A stretch of 26,930 nucleotides of DNA from Tritrichomonas musculus (lineage: Eukaryota; Parabasalia; Tritrichomonadida; Tritrichomonadidae), in NCBI GenBank assembly GCA_039105265.1, contig JAPFFF010000308.1:1-26930 (forward strand), in the 5' to 3' direction. A model generated the notes under the pieces. The model saw only the letters and a list, made by a program, of their open reading frames with translations. It was not told the origin of the DNA and did no database searches. The translations under genes were made by a program, and so were the position numbers. This document shows, one piece after another, positions 1 through 7,200 of the stretch (positions are counted from its first letter, which is position 1; every line of letters starts with the position of its first letter).

Positions 1-2
1 TA

Positions 3-623
3 TTTTGCTCAAGTTCTGGAAAAGCAGACAAAACGGCTGAGGCAATGAGTAAAGAGGTAAAGACACCAATAGTATATCTTAATGAAGCCCAATTGATGGA
101 TTACCTAAAGAAACACCTCAAAAGAAAAATAAAATATTATGCAATGGTTAAACATGTATTATCTAAGATGAAGGAAACAAATGAAGAAATGCAGAGACTT
201 ATAAACAAGCACTCCCTCCAAGAAATAGATGATAGAATAGTATATATAGCCAATAAGTTAGTAAAATACCAAACCTCTTCTTACCCATATAACACACTAA
301 TAATATTGGATGACTGTGCAGGAAGCGATTTGTTAACACATAATAATACTGAATTCCTTAGACTATTAACCAAGACAAGACATTATAATATTACCTGCAT
401 CATGGCTATTCAGACAATCAGATTTGTACACATAAATGCAAAAAGATTGGCCACGGATATCATATGCTATAGTGGATACTCAGAAGAAGATTTTACTTCC
501 TTGCTTCAACAAACAAATAACAACCTTAATATCAAGAAGACGGTAAAAGAATATTTACAGCATAGAGATCTTCATTCAAAATTTATTATGAACATAACCG
601 CCAATAAATATTACTTTGACTGA
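3..623 (+). CDS. Genome-packaging ATPase, FtsK/HerA (A32) type, C-terminal part
   Basis: The reading frame is open at the left edge of the window, so the N-terminus lies outside. The visible part begins with SSSGKADKT, which has the spacing of a Walker A loop, and continues to a Walker B-type stretch TLIILDDCAG. This is followed by a sensor-like segment RHYNITCIMAIQT. That order (Walker A, hydrophobic strand plus DD, then a threonine/glutamine-ended strand) is typical of the A32-like packaging ATPases of Polintons, virophages and large DNA viruses. The enzyme would pump the genome into preformed capsids using ATP. The next gene starts 13 bases downstream on the same strand, and virion genes follow, as in other elements of this class. 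The family call is firm; the Walker A loop is somewhat unusual. Confidence 0.75.
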   Translation, partial: FCSSSGKADKTAEAMSKEVKTPIVYLNEAQLMDYLKKHLKRKIKYYAMVKHVLSKMKETNEEMQRLINKHSLQEIDDRIVYIANKLVKYQTSSYPYNTLIILDDCAGSDLLTHNNTEFLRLLTKTRHYNITCIMAIQTIRFVHINAKRLATDIICYSGYSEEDFTSLLQQTNNNLNIKKTVKEYLQHRDLHSKFIMNITANKYYFD

Positions 624-635
624 TATTAAAAGACA

Positions 636-1139
636 ATGGAAGCAGTTTCTGATACAGGAAGGATTGAACAAAATTCTGGTGGTGGATTTTTTAATCGTGC
701 ATGGAATTCGGTAAAATCTGGTGTTGGTAAAGTAGGCAAATTCATTGGTGATAGTGCAGTTGGTAAAGTTGGTAAATGGGCTTGGAAAAATAAGGCACCA
801 ATATTAAATGTTTTAGGGGGAGCAGCACAAGCTTTTGGAACAATAACAGGTAACCCAGCAGTAGCTGGTTTTGGTAAAGGAATGATTATTACAGCAAATG
901 GAATTAAAGAAGGAGAAGCAAAAGCTGCAATAGAAAAGGCTATAGCAGAAAGACAACCCAATCCATTAGGCAGTAATGTAGGGTATTCAGATTTTCCACG
1001 CATTCATTATTCGAGAAAGCCAGCTGCTTATAAAATATATCAGAACAGAAGTAAATATGTGGACGAAGCAGAAGCACATATAGCGAAATTGAATAAAAGA
1101 AAGAGAAAGAAATCAAGAAAAACAAAGAAAACTCAATAA
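636..1139 (+). CDS. Small basic glycine-rich virion-type protein (possible minor capsid or membrane-active protein)
   Basis: A 167-residue protein. Residues 15-100 are rich in glycine, alanine, valine and lysine, with repeated GKVGK/GKFIG units and short amphipathic segments such as ILNVLGGAAQAFGTITG. The tail is strongly basic (KLNKRKRKKSRKTKKTQ). The combination resembles adenovirus core/protein VI-like polypeptides and the small virion proteins of Polintons, which bind DNA or disturb membranes; that comparison is by composition only. It sits between the packaging ATPase and the coiled-coil and capsid genes, which supports a virion role. A close copy lies at the right edge of the window in element B (26523-26930, minus). 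I cannot assign a family name. Confidence 0.6.
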   Translation: MEAVSDTGRIEQNSGGGFFNRAWNSVKSGVGKVGKFIGDSAVGKVGKWAWKNKAPILNVLGGAAQAFGTITGNPAVAGFGKGMIITANGIKEGEAKAAIEKAIAERQPNPLGSNVGYSDFPRIHYSRKPAAYKIYQNRSKYVDEAEAHIAKLNKRKRKKSRKTKKTQ

Positions 1140-1144
1140 AACTC

Positions 1145-1170
1145 AATAAAATGATTTTTTTATCAATTAA
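1145..1170 (+). promoter_or_regulatory. Poly-T/TCA-type start region
   Basis: A run of seven T followed by ATCAATTAA directly before the ATG at 1171. The same layout (T-tract, short TCA/CA-containing motif, ATG) precedes most rightward genes in the window. The copy in element B keeps it (26491-26516 on the other strand). Confidence 0.45.
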
Positions 1171-1725
1171 ATGTCTAAGCATTTGACAGGATCAAAAAGA
1201 TTGCAGGTAATACAGAACTGGCTTAATGGTCGTGAGGACCCTGATTGGGATGTACTTCCTACCAAAAAAGAAAACAAATATATAGTAAAAAGAAGAGAGC
1301 AACCATTAACGAAACCACCACCTGAACCATTAACTAAAACAGAAACGATTGAAGAAAAAGTTGTTGGTCAGAATTCCGACCCACCTGAGGAACCGGTAAA
1401 AGAAATACCAAAACCCAAAAAACCAATAATAGAAGAACAACCAAAACAAGTATATGATCCAACAATAAATATAGAAATACTAAACCAATTAAAGCTATTA
1501 GGCGAAGAGTTTAAAAACGAAAAGGCAAAGAAAGAACAGAAGAAAATGATAAAAGATGTAATACAAAAACAAATGAGAAAACCATATTATCCACAGTATA
1601 CTCAGCCACAATACTTCCAAGAACCAAATCAAATAGAAGACGAATCAGAAGAGGAACCAATACCAGTAATTCCACCTCAACCTATTCGTAGAAGACGAAA
1701 TAATATTTTCTCTGATATGATTTAA
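1171..1725 (+). CDS. Proline-rich coiled-coil protein (unrecognised, probable virion or assembly protein)
   Basis: A 184-residue protein I do not recognise. Residues 45-90 are rich in proline, lysine and glutamate (PLTKPPPEPLTKTE, PKPKKPIIEEQPKQ). Residues 95-135 are strongly charged and predicted helical (EILNQLKLLGEEFKNE then KKEQKKMIKDVI), a likely coiled coil. The C-terminal part contains QPQY-type repeats, an acidic run DESEEEP and a basic RRRR motif. It lies directly upstream of the major capsid gene, with the stop just before that gene's leader, in both elements A and B. The conserved position suggests a capsid-assembly or core role; this is inference. The copy in element B is nearly identical. 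Confidence 0.6.
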   Translation: MSKHLTGSKRLQVIQNWLNGREDPDWDVLPTKKENKYIVKRREQPLTKPPPEPLTKTETIEEKVVGQNSDPPEEPVKEIPKPKKPIIEEQPKQVYDPTINIEILNQLKLLGEEFKNEKAKKEQKKMIKDVIQKQMRKPYYPQYTQPQYFQEPNQIEDESEEEPIPVIPPQPIRRRRNNIFSDMI

Positions 1726-1756
1726 TTTGCTTTTGTTATTTTTCTCAAAAGAAAAT

Positions 1757-3370
1757 ATGTTAAATCCAGAAATTGAACTAAGGACGTCAGCTGAAACATG
1801 TACCCAAATTGCTAGCTATTTTGATATTGTTGATAATTGTATAGCCTTGTCTGATACCAACAAGCAATACACAATTAGTCCTCAAACATCTTATTCTCCA
1901 TCGCCTCCAATTCATAAAGGTTCATATACAAGTGCAATTATATCACCTAACACAAACAATACTGCAGACATATATAATGGATTTATTAGAGCTGATATGG
2001 AGGTAAAGATTAAAGAGGCTGCTGGCAGTACGATTACGGCAGTAGAAGGCGATGGATATCATTTTAATAAAGTATGGTTTGGTTTCAAGGATGCTAGAGA
2101 TGCAGTTGAGAAATATGAAATAGTAGCTAACGGAATAACGATATATACCCAGAACTTTGGTTGTGAAGAATCGTTCTTAACTGCATGTTGTGCCAATGAA
2201 ACAACAAAGAGAGCAGATGTATATTCAAAGGCTAGACATAAAGATATATGGAATGGTAAATCAGGCAGCAGAACAGGATTTATTGTTGACTGGGCAGAAA
2301 AATGGGAAGACAAAACATATAAAATTCACCTAAAGATTGATTTAAGAAGGTTCTTACCATTATCAAATATTAAATACCTTCCAGCATTCGCAGGCAAAAT
2401 TGAACTCCGATTATTCTTTTCATGTGCTGGTATGGTATGTTGTCCTATGGGTCCAGGAAAAGCGTTCGAATATGATCATATCGTCAATTCAAAATATAAA
2501 TTAAATGAAATTACTAATGAATTTATCCCAATTGGTGAACCAATTAAAATGTATACTGATAAACCAACTGCTAAAGATGGAGTAACAGAACTTACAGTAG
2601 AAGATAAAACATTTCAGGAAGTTGACTACTCCGTTACTGAGTGTTCATCTATTATCCCTTGCTTTGGTATAGAGGATAATATTTACTCTAGTCTAGTACA
2701 ACGATATGCAGACCCAACTCATCCACTAACATTTCCAACCCAAACACTTTCTGTTTACACTACTACTACTCCATTAAAGAACCCTAATGATAAGACTACT
2801 TGCACAATCACTCCTCGCTTTGTTGACTCAATTTACTTATTATTTCCTGTGAAGCATACTCATCATACATACTTTAAGAATCCTAACTTTAAGTCCTTCC
2901 AATTAAACTGTGGAGGTTATGGTAACATTCCAGCAAAGCCATTTGGCACTACAGATGAATACCCAGAGTTCTTAGAATATTGTCAGAACGCAATGAACGT
3001 GAATGGAGGACAAAGTGGTTTTAATAAGGAAGTGGTAAACAGTTTAACTCATTGTGATAGAGATAAGACTACTAATAAACCTAAATTTGGTTATTCGATT
3101 GGAATTTATTCAAATGACAAGAGTAGTTTCTTTATCGGATTACCTACAGAAACTGATAATACATATCAACAAGGATTAACCTCTTTGTCACCTATTAATT
3201 TTGAAATAAATGTAACACAAGAAACTGGTGACAATACATATGCAAAAGCTACTCAAACCCCACCTTTAATTTGTCTCTTGTTTGATTCATCTATATCTAT
3301 CTTAGTTCAACCGAATGGCATGCCACCTTTAGTTCGCTTAGGGAACTATGACTTGACCTCAAGGGATTAA
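1757..3370 (+). CDS. Major capsid protein candidate (double jelly-roll type, Polinton PY-like)
   Basis: About 537 residues from the ATG at 1757, which I prefer because it follows a T-rich leader and TCAAAAGAAAAT; an upstream TTG extension would encode only an MLLLFFSKEN leader. The protein is beta-rich with few charged runs. It has an N-terminal half with NGFIRADMEVKI, KVWFGFKDARD and ANGITIYTQ segments, and a C-terminal half with PTHPLTFPTQTLSVY, NCGGYGNIPAKPFGTT and ICLLFDSSISILVQPNG. This length, the two-halved arrangement and the position after the ATPase fit the double jelly-roll capsid proteins of Polintons and virophages, which form the hexameric capsomers. The fold is inferred from composition and context, not from a search. 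Element B carries a close relative fused to fibre sequence (23034-25892). Confidence 0.7.
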   Translation: MLNPEIELRTSAETCTQIASYFDIVDNCIALSDTNKQYTISPQTSYSPSPPIHKGSYTSAIISPNTNNTADIYNGFIRADMEVKIKEAAGSTITAVEGDGYHFNKVWFGFKDARDAVEKYEIVANGITIYTQNFGCEESFLTACCANETTKRADVYSKARHKDIWNGKSGSRTGFIVDWAEKWEDKTYKIHLKIDLRRFLPLSNIKYLPAFAGKIELRLFFSCAGMVCCPMGPGKAFEYDHIVNSKYKLNEITNEFIPIGEPIKMYTDKPTAKDGVTELTVEDKTFQEVDYSVTECSSIIPCFGIEDNIYSSLVQRYADPTHPLTFPTQTLSVYTTTTPLKNPNDKTTCTITPRFVDSIYLLFPVKHTHHTYFKNPNFKSFQLNCGGYGNIPAKPFGTTDEYPEFLEYCQNAMNVNGGQSGFNKEVVNSLTHCDRDKTTNKPKFGYSIGIYSNDKSSFFIGLPTETDNTYQQGLTSLSPINFEINVTQETGDNTYAKATQTPPLICLLFDSSISILVQPNGMPPLVRLGNYDLTSRD

Positions 3371-3438
3371 GTAACAAAAATAATTGCGTCTTTCTAATTT
3401 AATTTTATTTTTTTATTATCACTATACATAAATACAAA
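3371..3438 (+). promoter_or_regulatory. Start region with poly-T and CACTATACA motif
   Basis: AT-rich leader with a T-run and TATCACTATACA upstream of the HNH gene. CACTATACA recurs upstream of the ATG at 22554, and a shorter CCATACA precedes the ATG at 4078. TCACTAT fits the initiator consensus TCAYTW described for Trichomonas; the match here is by eye. Confidence 0.45.
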
Positions 3439-4041
3439 ATGACAGAAGAACAAGCAATCGAATTTGTTACGCTCAAAGATTTTGAAAATGAATATGAAAT
3501 ACTTAACCAGTATCCATTCACTATTAGACGAAAGGATAATCATTATGAAGTAAAGGAATGCATAAACAAAAGCAATGGTTATGTTCAGGTAAATTTAAGT
3601 GGAAAGCCATATCAAAAGCATAGGATTATAGCCAAACAGTTCATACCAAACCCAAATGACTTGCCTTTCATTGATCATATTTCACGTGACAGAACAGATT
3701 ATCATTTATCGAACTTACGTTGGGTGTCAGCAAGTGAAAATAACAGAAATGCTTCAGGAAGACACGGTGTTTCATATGAATTTATAGACAATATACCAGA
3801 CGAAGCAATTGTTATTACTCACTATGATTTAAGGAATGAAAGAAGATATTTTGCTGAAAATAAGTATTATTACTATTATGGTGAAGACATATTCTATGAA
3901 CGAATAACTGATGATGTTTATAGAGTTATGCACATTAATACAGCTAAAAGTGGTAGAAAATTCATTGCGACAAGAGATATAAATAATAAGCAAACAACAT
4001 TCTACATCCATACTTTCAAACAACAATACGGATTAGACTAA
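3439..4041 (+). CDS. HNH endonuclease (HNH_3-type, free-standing homing-like)
   Basis: A 200-residue protein. Residues 60-105 hold the characteristic HNH_3 core: HRIIAKQFIPNPND, then IDHISRDRTDYHLSNLRWV, then SENNRN, with the expected His, Asp-His and Asn residues. The preceding segment (GYVQVNLSGKPYQKH) is the beta strand pair usual in this family. Such enzymes nick or cut DNA, and many are homing endonucleases carried by phages and large DNA viruses. It stands between the capsid gene and three small unrecognised genes, with its own T-tract leader. The C-terminal 90 residues are tyrosine-rich and I cannot assign them. The nuclease call is strong; whether it homes, debranches replication intermediates or serves another role is open. 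Confidence 0.85.
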   Translation: MTEEQAIEFVTLKDFENEYEILNQYPFTIRRKDNHYEVKECINKSNGYVQVNLSGKPYQKHRIIAKQFIPNPNDLPFIDHISRDRTDYHLSNLRWVSASENNRNASGRHGVSYEFIDNIPDEAIVITHYDLRNERRYFAENKYYYYYGEDIFYERITDDVYRVMHINTAKSGRKFIATRDINNKQTTFYIHTFKQQYGLD

Positions 4042-4077
4042 AAAAATTTTATTTATATTTTTTTATTTCCATACAAA
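4042..4077 (+). promoter_or_regulatory. Poly-T/CCATACA start region
   Basis: Two T-rich runs followed by CCATACAAAATG. It shares the ATACA(AA)ATG end with the leaders at 3439 and 22554. Confidence 0.4.
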
Positions 4078-4527
4078 ATGGAGCAACAATTCAAGGTATA
4101 TGATTACGTCAATAATGTTATTTCCCTCGCTGATAACCCAGAAGATTTTAAGGAATGCAATTTTGCTATTCTTTGCGATAGATATCCAATTCAACTTTCA
4201 AAAAATAAATATTTAGCAAAAGTCATCTACATATCAATTAAAGCGGACAAGAATGTATGGAGGATATATCCGGACAAGATTAAAGAATATGATATAGAAC
4301 ACATAGTATTAAATACTAACTCAAGAAGGAAAATTAATTATAAAATGCAAGAATTCTTTGTTAATGGTTCAAATAAGGAACAAGAATATGGGGAATACAG
4401 TTACTACAATTATTCAATAGAATTAGCATCCAAAAAGACTAAAACAATGATAGAGGAATTACGTAAGAAATATGAATTAAATACACCTGAACTATTTATA
4501 GGTGAACATCAAGAGCTAGTTCTGTAA
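4078..4527 (+). CDS. Unrecognised 149-residue protein
   Basis: I do not recognise this protein. It is tyrosine-, lysine- and asparagine-rich. It has a likely alpha/beta N-terminal part (FAILCDRYPIQLSKNKYLAKVIYISI), a central KYKMQEFF-like helix and a C-terminal helical, lysine-rich segment (TKTMIEELRKKYEL). There is no signal peptide or membrane segment. It is read in the same direction as its neighbours with short T-rich gaps, consistent with a compact series of separately transcribed genes. The well-kept ORF and leader support a real gene; its role is unknown. Confidence 0.55.
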   Translation: MEQQFKVYDYVNNVISLADNPEDFKECNFAILCDRYPIQLSKNKYLAKVIYISIKADKNVWRIYPDKIKEYDIEHIVLNTNSRRKINYKMQEFFVNGSNKEQEYGEYSYYNYSIELASKKTKTMIEELRKKYELNTPELFIGEHQELVL

Positions 4528-4566
4528 GTCGGAATCTCGACCGACCAATTTTTTTTTGAAAAAGAA
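4528..4566 (+). terminator. Small hairpin followed by T-run, also the leader of the next gene
   Basis: Directly after the stop codon, GTCGG (4528-4532) can pair with CCGAC (4541-4545) around an 8-base loop, followed by a run of nine T. In a eukaryotic setting this need not terminate transcription; the T-run also matches the start-region pattern of the gene at 4567. Confidence 0.3.
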
Positions 4567-4995
4567 ATGAATAAGTACGGAAAACCCAATTCAACAACAG
4601 TTGGAGCAGAGGGGACAATGTTTAATGAAGGAACTAAGACTGAGAAGACAATAGAGTTTAATCACTTTGGCATATTTTCTAATGACAATACTTACGCAGT
4701 TACGTTTAACCCAAGAATTAATAGACCACCAACAAAGTATATGGAAAACAAACCAGTCAAACCACCAAAGAGTAATCAACATAAAACAAAACCATTACAC
4801 GAACCACCTGTTAGTATTACAGATGGAGGGTATTATTTGAAGAAAGATAAAGCACCCAAAGCTCCTATTCTTCCTCCATACTTAAAGAAACCAGAGAAAT
4901 TAGGAGAAATACAAGGTAGAGCGGATGAAAGAAATAAAGGAAGGATTGGATACTTTAAACCAATTAATGTTAAGCAAGCTAATATTCATTACTGA
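4567..4995 (+). CDS. Unrecognised lysine/proline-rich 142-residue protein
   Basis: A 142-residue protein without recognised domains. Residues 50-110 are low-complexity and rich in proline, lysine and asparagine (NRPPTKYMENKPVKPPK, PILPPYLKKPEKLGE), so it is probably disordered and basic. The N-terminal 45 residues look more ordered (IEFNHFGIFSNDNTYAVTFN). The start follows TTTTTTTTTGAAAAAGAA, the same kind of leader as its neighbours. Possible roles are binding nucleic acid or acting as a virion linker; nothing in the sequence decides this. Confidence 0.5.
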   Translation: MNKYGKPNSTTVGAEGTMFNEGTKTEKTIEFNHFGIFSNDNTYAVTFNPRINRPPTKYMENKPVKPPKSNQHKTKPLHEPPVSITDGGYYLKKDKAPKAPILPPYLKKPEKLGEIQGRADERNKGRIGYFKPINVKQANIHY

Positions 4996-5023
4996 TTGAT
5001 TATCAACTTTTTTTCGAAAGGAA
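4996..5023 (+). promoter_or_regulatory. Poly-T start region
   Basis: TTTTTTTCGAAAGGAA directly before the ATG at 5024, nearly the same as the leader of the preceding gene (T-run, GAAAnnGAA, ATG). Confidence 0.4.
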
Positions 5024-5551
5024 ATGATAAAGAAGAGATCCAACAATGCCGGAGTTAACGCGAACGTTTCATTAGAACCTCAAGCAGCAGCACAGTCAAC
5101 AAGCAATATAAATAATAATATTATTATAAACAAAAGGGATGATGGAAAAGAAGAAATTGTTATCACTCGTAATGTTGAATTAGAAGAGAATCAAGAAGAA
5201 GAAACAAAGGATGTTAAGTACGTGATACTTGAAACGTATGCAAAAATATTGTTAGACCAGGACAAAGCATTATTATCCAACTTAATATCAAAGAATTGTA
5301 TAATTGTCCCTGTTACTGCCTTATCTAATATAATTAAAACAATTATTAAGGCGGAGGTGGTAGAAATAAGTCTTGATGAGGATGTAGGCTGTTGTGCAGG
5401 GAAAGCTAATCCGATACGTAAGATAGATTCCATTAAGATAGTAAATGATAATGGAGAAGTATGTACTGATTTCAAACAAGTATATAACAAAGAATATAAT
5501 GAACTAGTTAACAAATATCATCTGTGTCTTAAGTATGCAGTTAATATGTAA
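5024..5551 (+). CDS. Unrecognised 175-residue protein
   Basis: I do not recognise it. The first 60 residues are polar and probably disordered, with asparagine-rich (SNINNNIIINKRD) and acidic (ELEENQEEETKD) segments. Residues 62-175 look like a compact alpha/beta domain (VKYVILETYAKILLDQD, CIIVPVTALSNIIKTIIKAEVVEISLDEDVGCC). Two adjacent cysteines follow in VGCCAGKANP, and a third lies in the tail. There is no membrane segment. It lies in the run of small genes between the HNH gene and the basic protein at 5581 and has a T-tract leader. Confidence 0.5.
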   Translation: MIKKRSNNAGVNANVSLEPQAAAQSTSNINNNIIINKRDDGKEEIVITRNVELEENQEEETKDVKYVILETYAKILLDQDKALLSNLISKNCIIVPVTALSNIIKTIIKAEVVEISLDEDVGCCAGKANPIRKIDSIKIVNDNGEVCTDFKQVYNKEYNELVNKYHLCLKYAVNM

Positions 5552-5580
5552 TTATTATTTGTTTTTTTATTTTTATCAAA
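5552..5580 (+). promoter_or_regulatory. Poly-T/TCA start region
   Basis: TTTTTTTATTTTTATCAAAATG: two T-runs and a TCA just before the start codon of the basic protein. Confidence 0.4.
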
Positions 5581-5865
5581 ATGACGAGTAAAATAGATCT
5601 AAACCAATTCAAGAAAACAGAAGTAATAAAGAAATTGTCCAAATCGAAGTCAAGTGAGAATCTGAAAGAAATAGTTGATACCCCGAAAAGAGGTAGGAAG
5701 AGTAAATATAATACCCCTGAAGAAAGACTTGAAGCCAGACGACAACAACAAAAAGAATATAGACAAAGAAAGAAGCAAGAGTTAGAGGAATTGAAGAAAA
5801 TTGCTCAATTCGCTGCGAGCACTCGCGAAGCTCAAATGGTTACTGCTGAGAAGAAAGAAGCATGA
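5581..5865 (+). CDS. Small basic AT-hook/bZIP-like DNA-binding protein
   Basis: A 94-residue, very basic protein. KRGRKSKYNTPEERLEARRQ (about residues 37-56) starts with an AT-hook-like GRK core and continues into a basic helix, then QQQKEYRQRKKQELEELKKI. Basic sequence followed by a leucine-containing helix is bZIP-like. Similar G-R-(P/K)-K-Y plus charged-helix proteins occur in large DNA viruses; that is recollection, not a search. It probably binds DNA as a transcription or packaging factor. It is the last gene of the left rightward series and is followed 5 bases later by a repeat shared with the 3' side of polB. Confidence 0.55.
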   Translation: MTSKIDLNQFKKTEVIKKLSKSKSSENLKEIVDTPKRGRKSKYNTPEERLEARRQQQKEYRQRKKQELEELKKIAQFAASTREAQMVTAEKKEA

Positions 5866-5870
5866 AAACA

Positions 5871-5933
5871 AAAAATCTTCATCTTATTTTTGGTTTGGGT
5901 GAACAGGTTAGATCTAACCCTATTTTTCTAACC
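5871..5933 (+). repeat. Inverted-repeat copy 1 (outer plus inner parts)
   Basis: Begins with AAATCTTCATCTTATTTTTG and ends with the GGTTAGATCTAACC palindrome plus CCTATTTTTCTAACC. The outer part is repeated in inverted orientation at 7174-7200 and the inner part at 5994-6029 and 7129-7164. It lies directly downstream of the stop codon of the basic protein gene, just as copy 3 lies directly downstream of polB in the same relative orientation. Confidence 0.7.
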
Positions 5934-5993
5934 ATTCACAGCCATCTGATAAACAAAAATATAGGATGAATTTTTTAGTATTTTTGGTCATTG

Positions 5994-6029
5994 GGTTAAC
6001 AGGTTAGTTCTAACCCTATTTTTCTAACC
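5994..6029 (+). repeat. Inverted-repeat copy 2 (36-bp core)
   Basis: A 36-base core beginning GGTTAACAGGTTAG and ending TTTTTCTAACC. It is identical to the reverse complement of 7129-7164 and lies just beyond the stop of the leftward gene 6031-7083. With copy 3 it forms a perfect inverted pair around that gene. Confidence 0.7.
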
Positions 6030-6030
6030 T

Positions 6031-7083
6031 TTACAATTTACTCACATACATAATGTTATGAACCTTTGTTATCTTCCATTTGCCTGTCTGTTCAATCTTT
6101 TCTGTTAATTGTGCAAATGTTAATTTTTGTCCAAACTCTTTGGCATATCTCTGCTGAACATCCTTTAACAATAATCTATCAATGCTTGGATAATTGTTCT
6201 GCATAAACTTGGCTAAATCGTAATCAGACTCATCAAACTGCCTATCGATTTCTTCCTGTTCAGCTCTCATACGTTGAACTTCACGCAAAGTATATTCATA
6301 TAATCTCTGTTTGGCCTCACACTTGCTGCAACGTTTATTGGAACTTGAATTGATATTAAATATTTTAGTATTAATCCTCGTAATACAGCATCTAAGCTTC
6401 AATAAGGTATTGTAATCAATATGAAATTCATTAACCTTACTTCTTAAGCTCTCATGATTATTATTGTTTTCCATATCATACCAGTAATAACAGAATACAT
6501 CATATATACAGTTAGCGTATCTTTCAATAAACTCTTTATATTTCTCAAAGTCTTCACTCTCCAAAAGTTCACTTGTACTCATCACTACTTTATCGCACTT
6601 CTCATTCATAGCATTGTGGTCACAATAATAACCAACAAACTGTACATTCATTTTACGTAGAAACTTCTTAAGTTCTGCACTATCTGTCTTTAATACTTCT
6701 ATTTCATTAAATATTGGTTCAAATGGTTTTGTCTGTGATATTGGCATTATCTTTGGAAGACTTGAAATCATAGTGAAAACGTCTTTGATATATTTATTGT
6801 TGTGCTCAAACTTAACATCATAGGCATCAGGATTATAGTTATTGGTTAGCAAATCCCTCATAATCATTCTCTTTGTGTTTAATTCCTTCTCACAACTAAC
6901 TTCCACAAGAGGCTTAATAGGGTTTCCATGAATATCATAATACTTATCAACTTTCCCATTTACATCAGATATTGGTTTAGGTATTAGGTCAACAAGATAT
7001 TCATTAACATTGAAGTCTCTCGCGTTCTCCGAGTGTCGAACGAGGCAGGAGGGTTCAGCTTGTGTATTTGTTTGCGCTATCAT
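6031..7083 (-). CDS. Unrecognised 350-residue protein with CxxC and winged-helix-like tail
   Basis: I do not recognise this protein. The N-terminal 130 residues are polar with no clear domain. Residues 140-230 look helical and aromatic-rich (YANCIYDVFCYYWYDMENNN). A CSKC pair near residue 254, together with an earlier cysteine pair region (LRCCIT), could bind a metal. The last 60 residues (SIDRLLLKDVQQRYAKEFGQ, then LTFAQLTEKIEQTGKWKI) have the helix pattern of a winged-helix DNA-binding tail like those at the end of viral primase-helicases. It lies just downstream of polB on the same strand and is flanked by inverted repeats. A replication or regulatory role is possible but not shown. Confidence 0.55.
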   Translation of the reverse strand: MIAQTNTQAEPSCLVRHSENARDFNVNEYLVDLIPKPISDVNGKVDKYYDIHGNPIKPLVEVSCEKELNTKRMIMRDLLTNNYNPDAYDVKFEHNNKYIKDVFTMISSLPKIMPISQTKPFEPIFNEIEVLKTDSAELKKFLRKMNVQFVGYYCDHNAMNEKCDKVVMSTSELLESEDFEKYKEFIERYANCIYDVFCYYWYDMENNNNHESLRSKVNEFHIDYNTLLKLRCCITRINTKIFNINSSSNKRCSKCEAKQRLYEYTLREVQRMRAEQEEIDRQFDESDYDLAKFMQNNYPSIDRLLLKDVQQRYAKEFGQKLTFAQLTEKIEQTGKWKITKVHNIMYVSKL

Positions 7084-7128
7084 TAGGTTTATGTAAATGG
7101 AAGATAAAAAATTAACTAAAAAAATAAA

Positions 7129-7200
7129 GGTTAGAAAAATAGGGTTAGAACTAACCTGTTAACCTTTGATCATGAAAACCAAAAATAAGATGAAGATTTT
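7129..7200 (-). repeat. Inverted-repeat copy 3 (outer plus inner parts)
   Basis: Reverse complement of the repeats at 5871-5933 and 5994-6029. It touches the polB stop codon at 7200-7202. Read on the minus strand it begins with AAATCTTCATCTTATTTTTG, as copy 1 does after its own gene. Could act as a 3' end signal for polB and/or as the right end of an invertible or inserted cassette. Confidence 0.7.

Noticed and set aside
626-1003. Minus-strand open frame opposite the glycine-rich protein gene
   Set aside because: Pure antisense of a gene conserved in two elements; no leader and no recognisable protein features.
1727-1756. Upstream TTG start for the capsid gene (also in element B)
   Set aside because: It covers the T-rich leader; the ATG at 1757 has the start signature of the other genes.
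5904-5933. CTAACCCTA resembling a telomere repeat
   Set aside because: Only about one and a half units, explained by the GGTTAG/CTAACC inverted repeat; no array.
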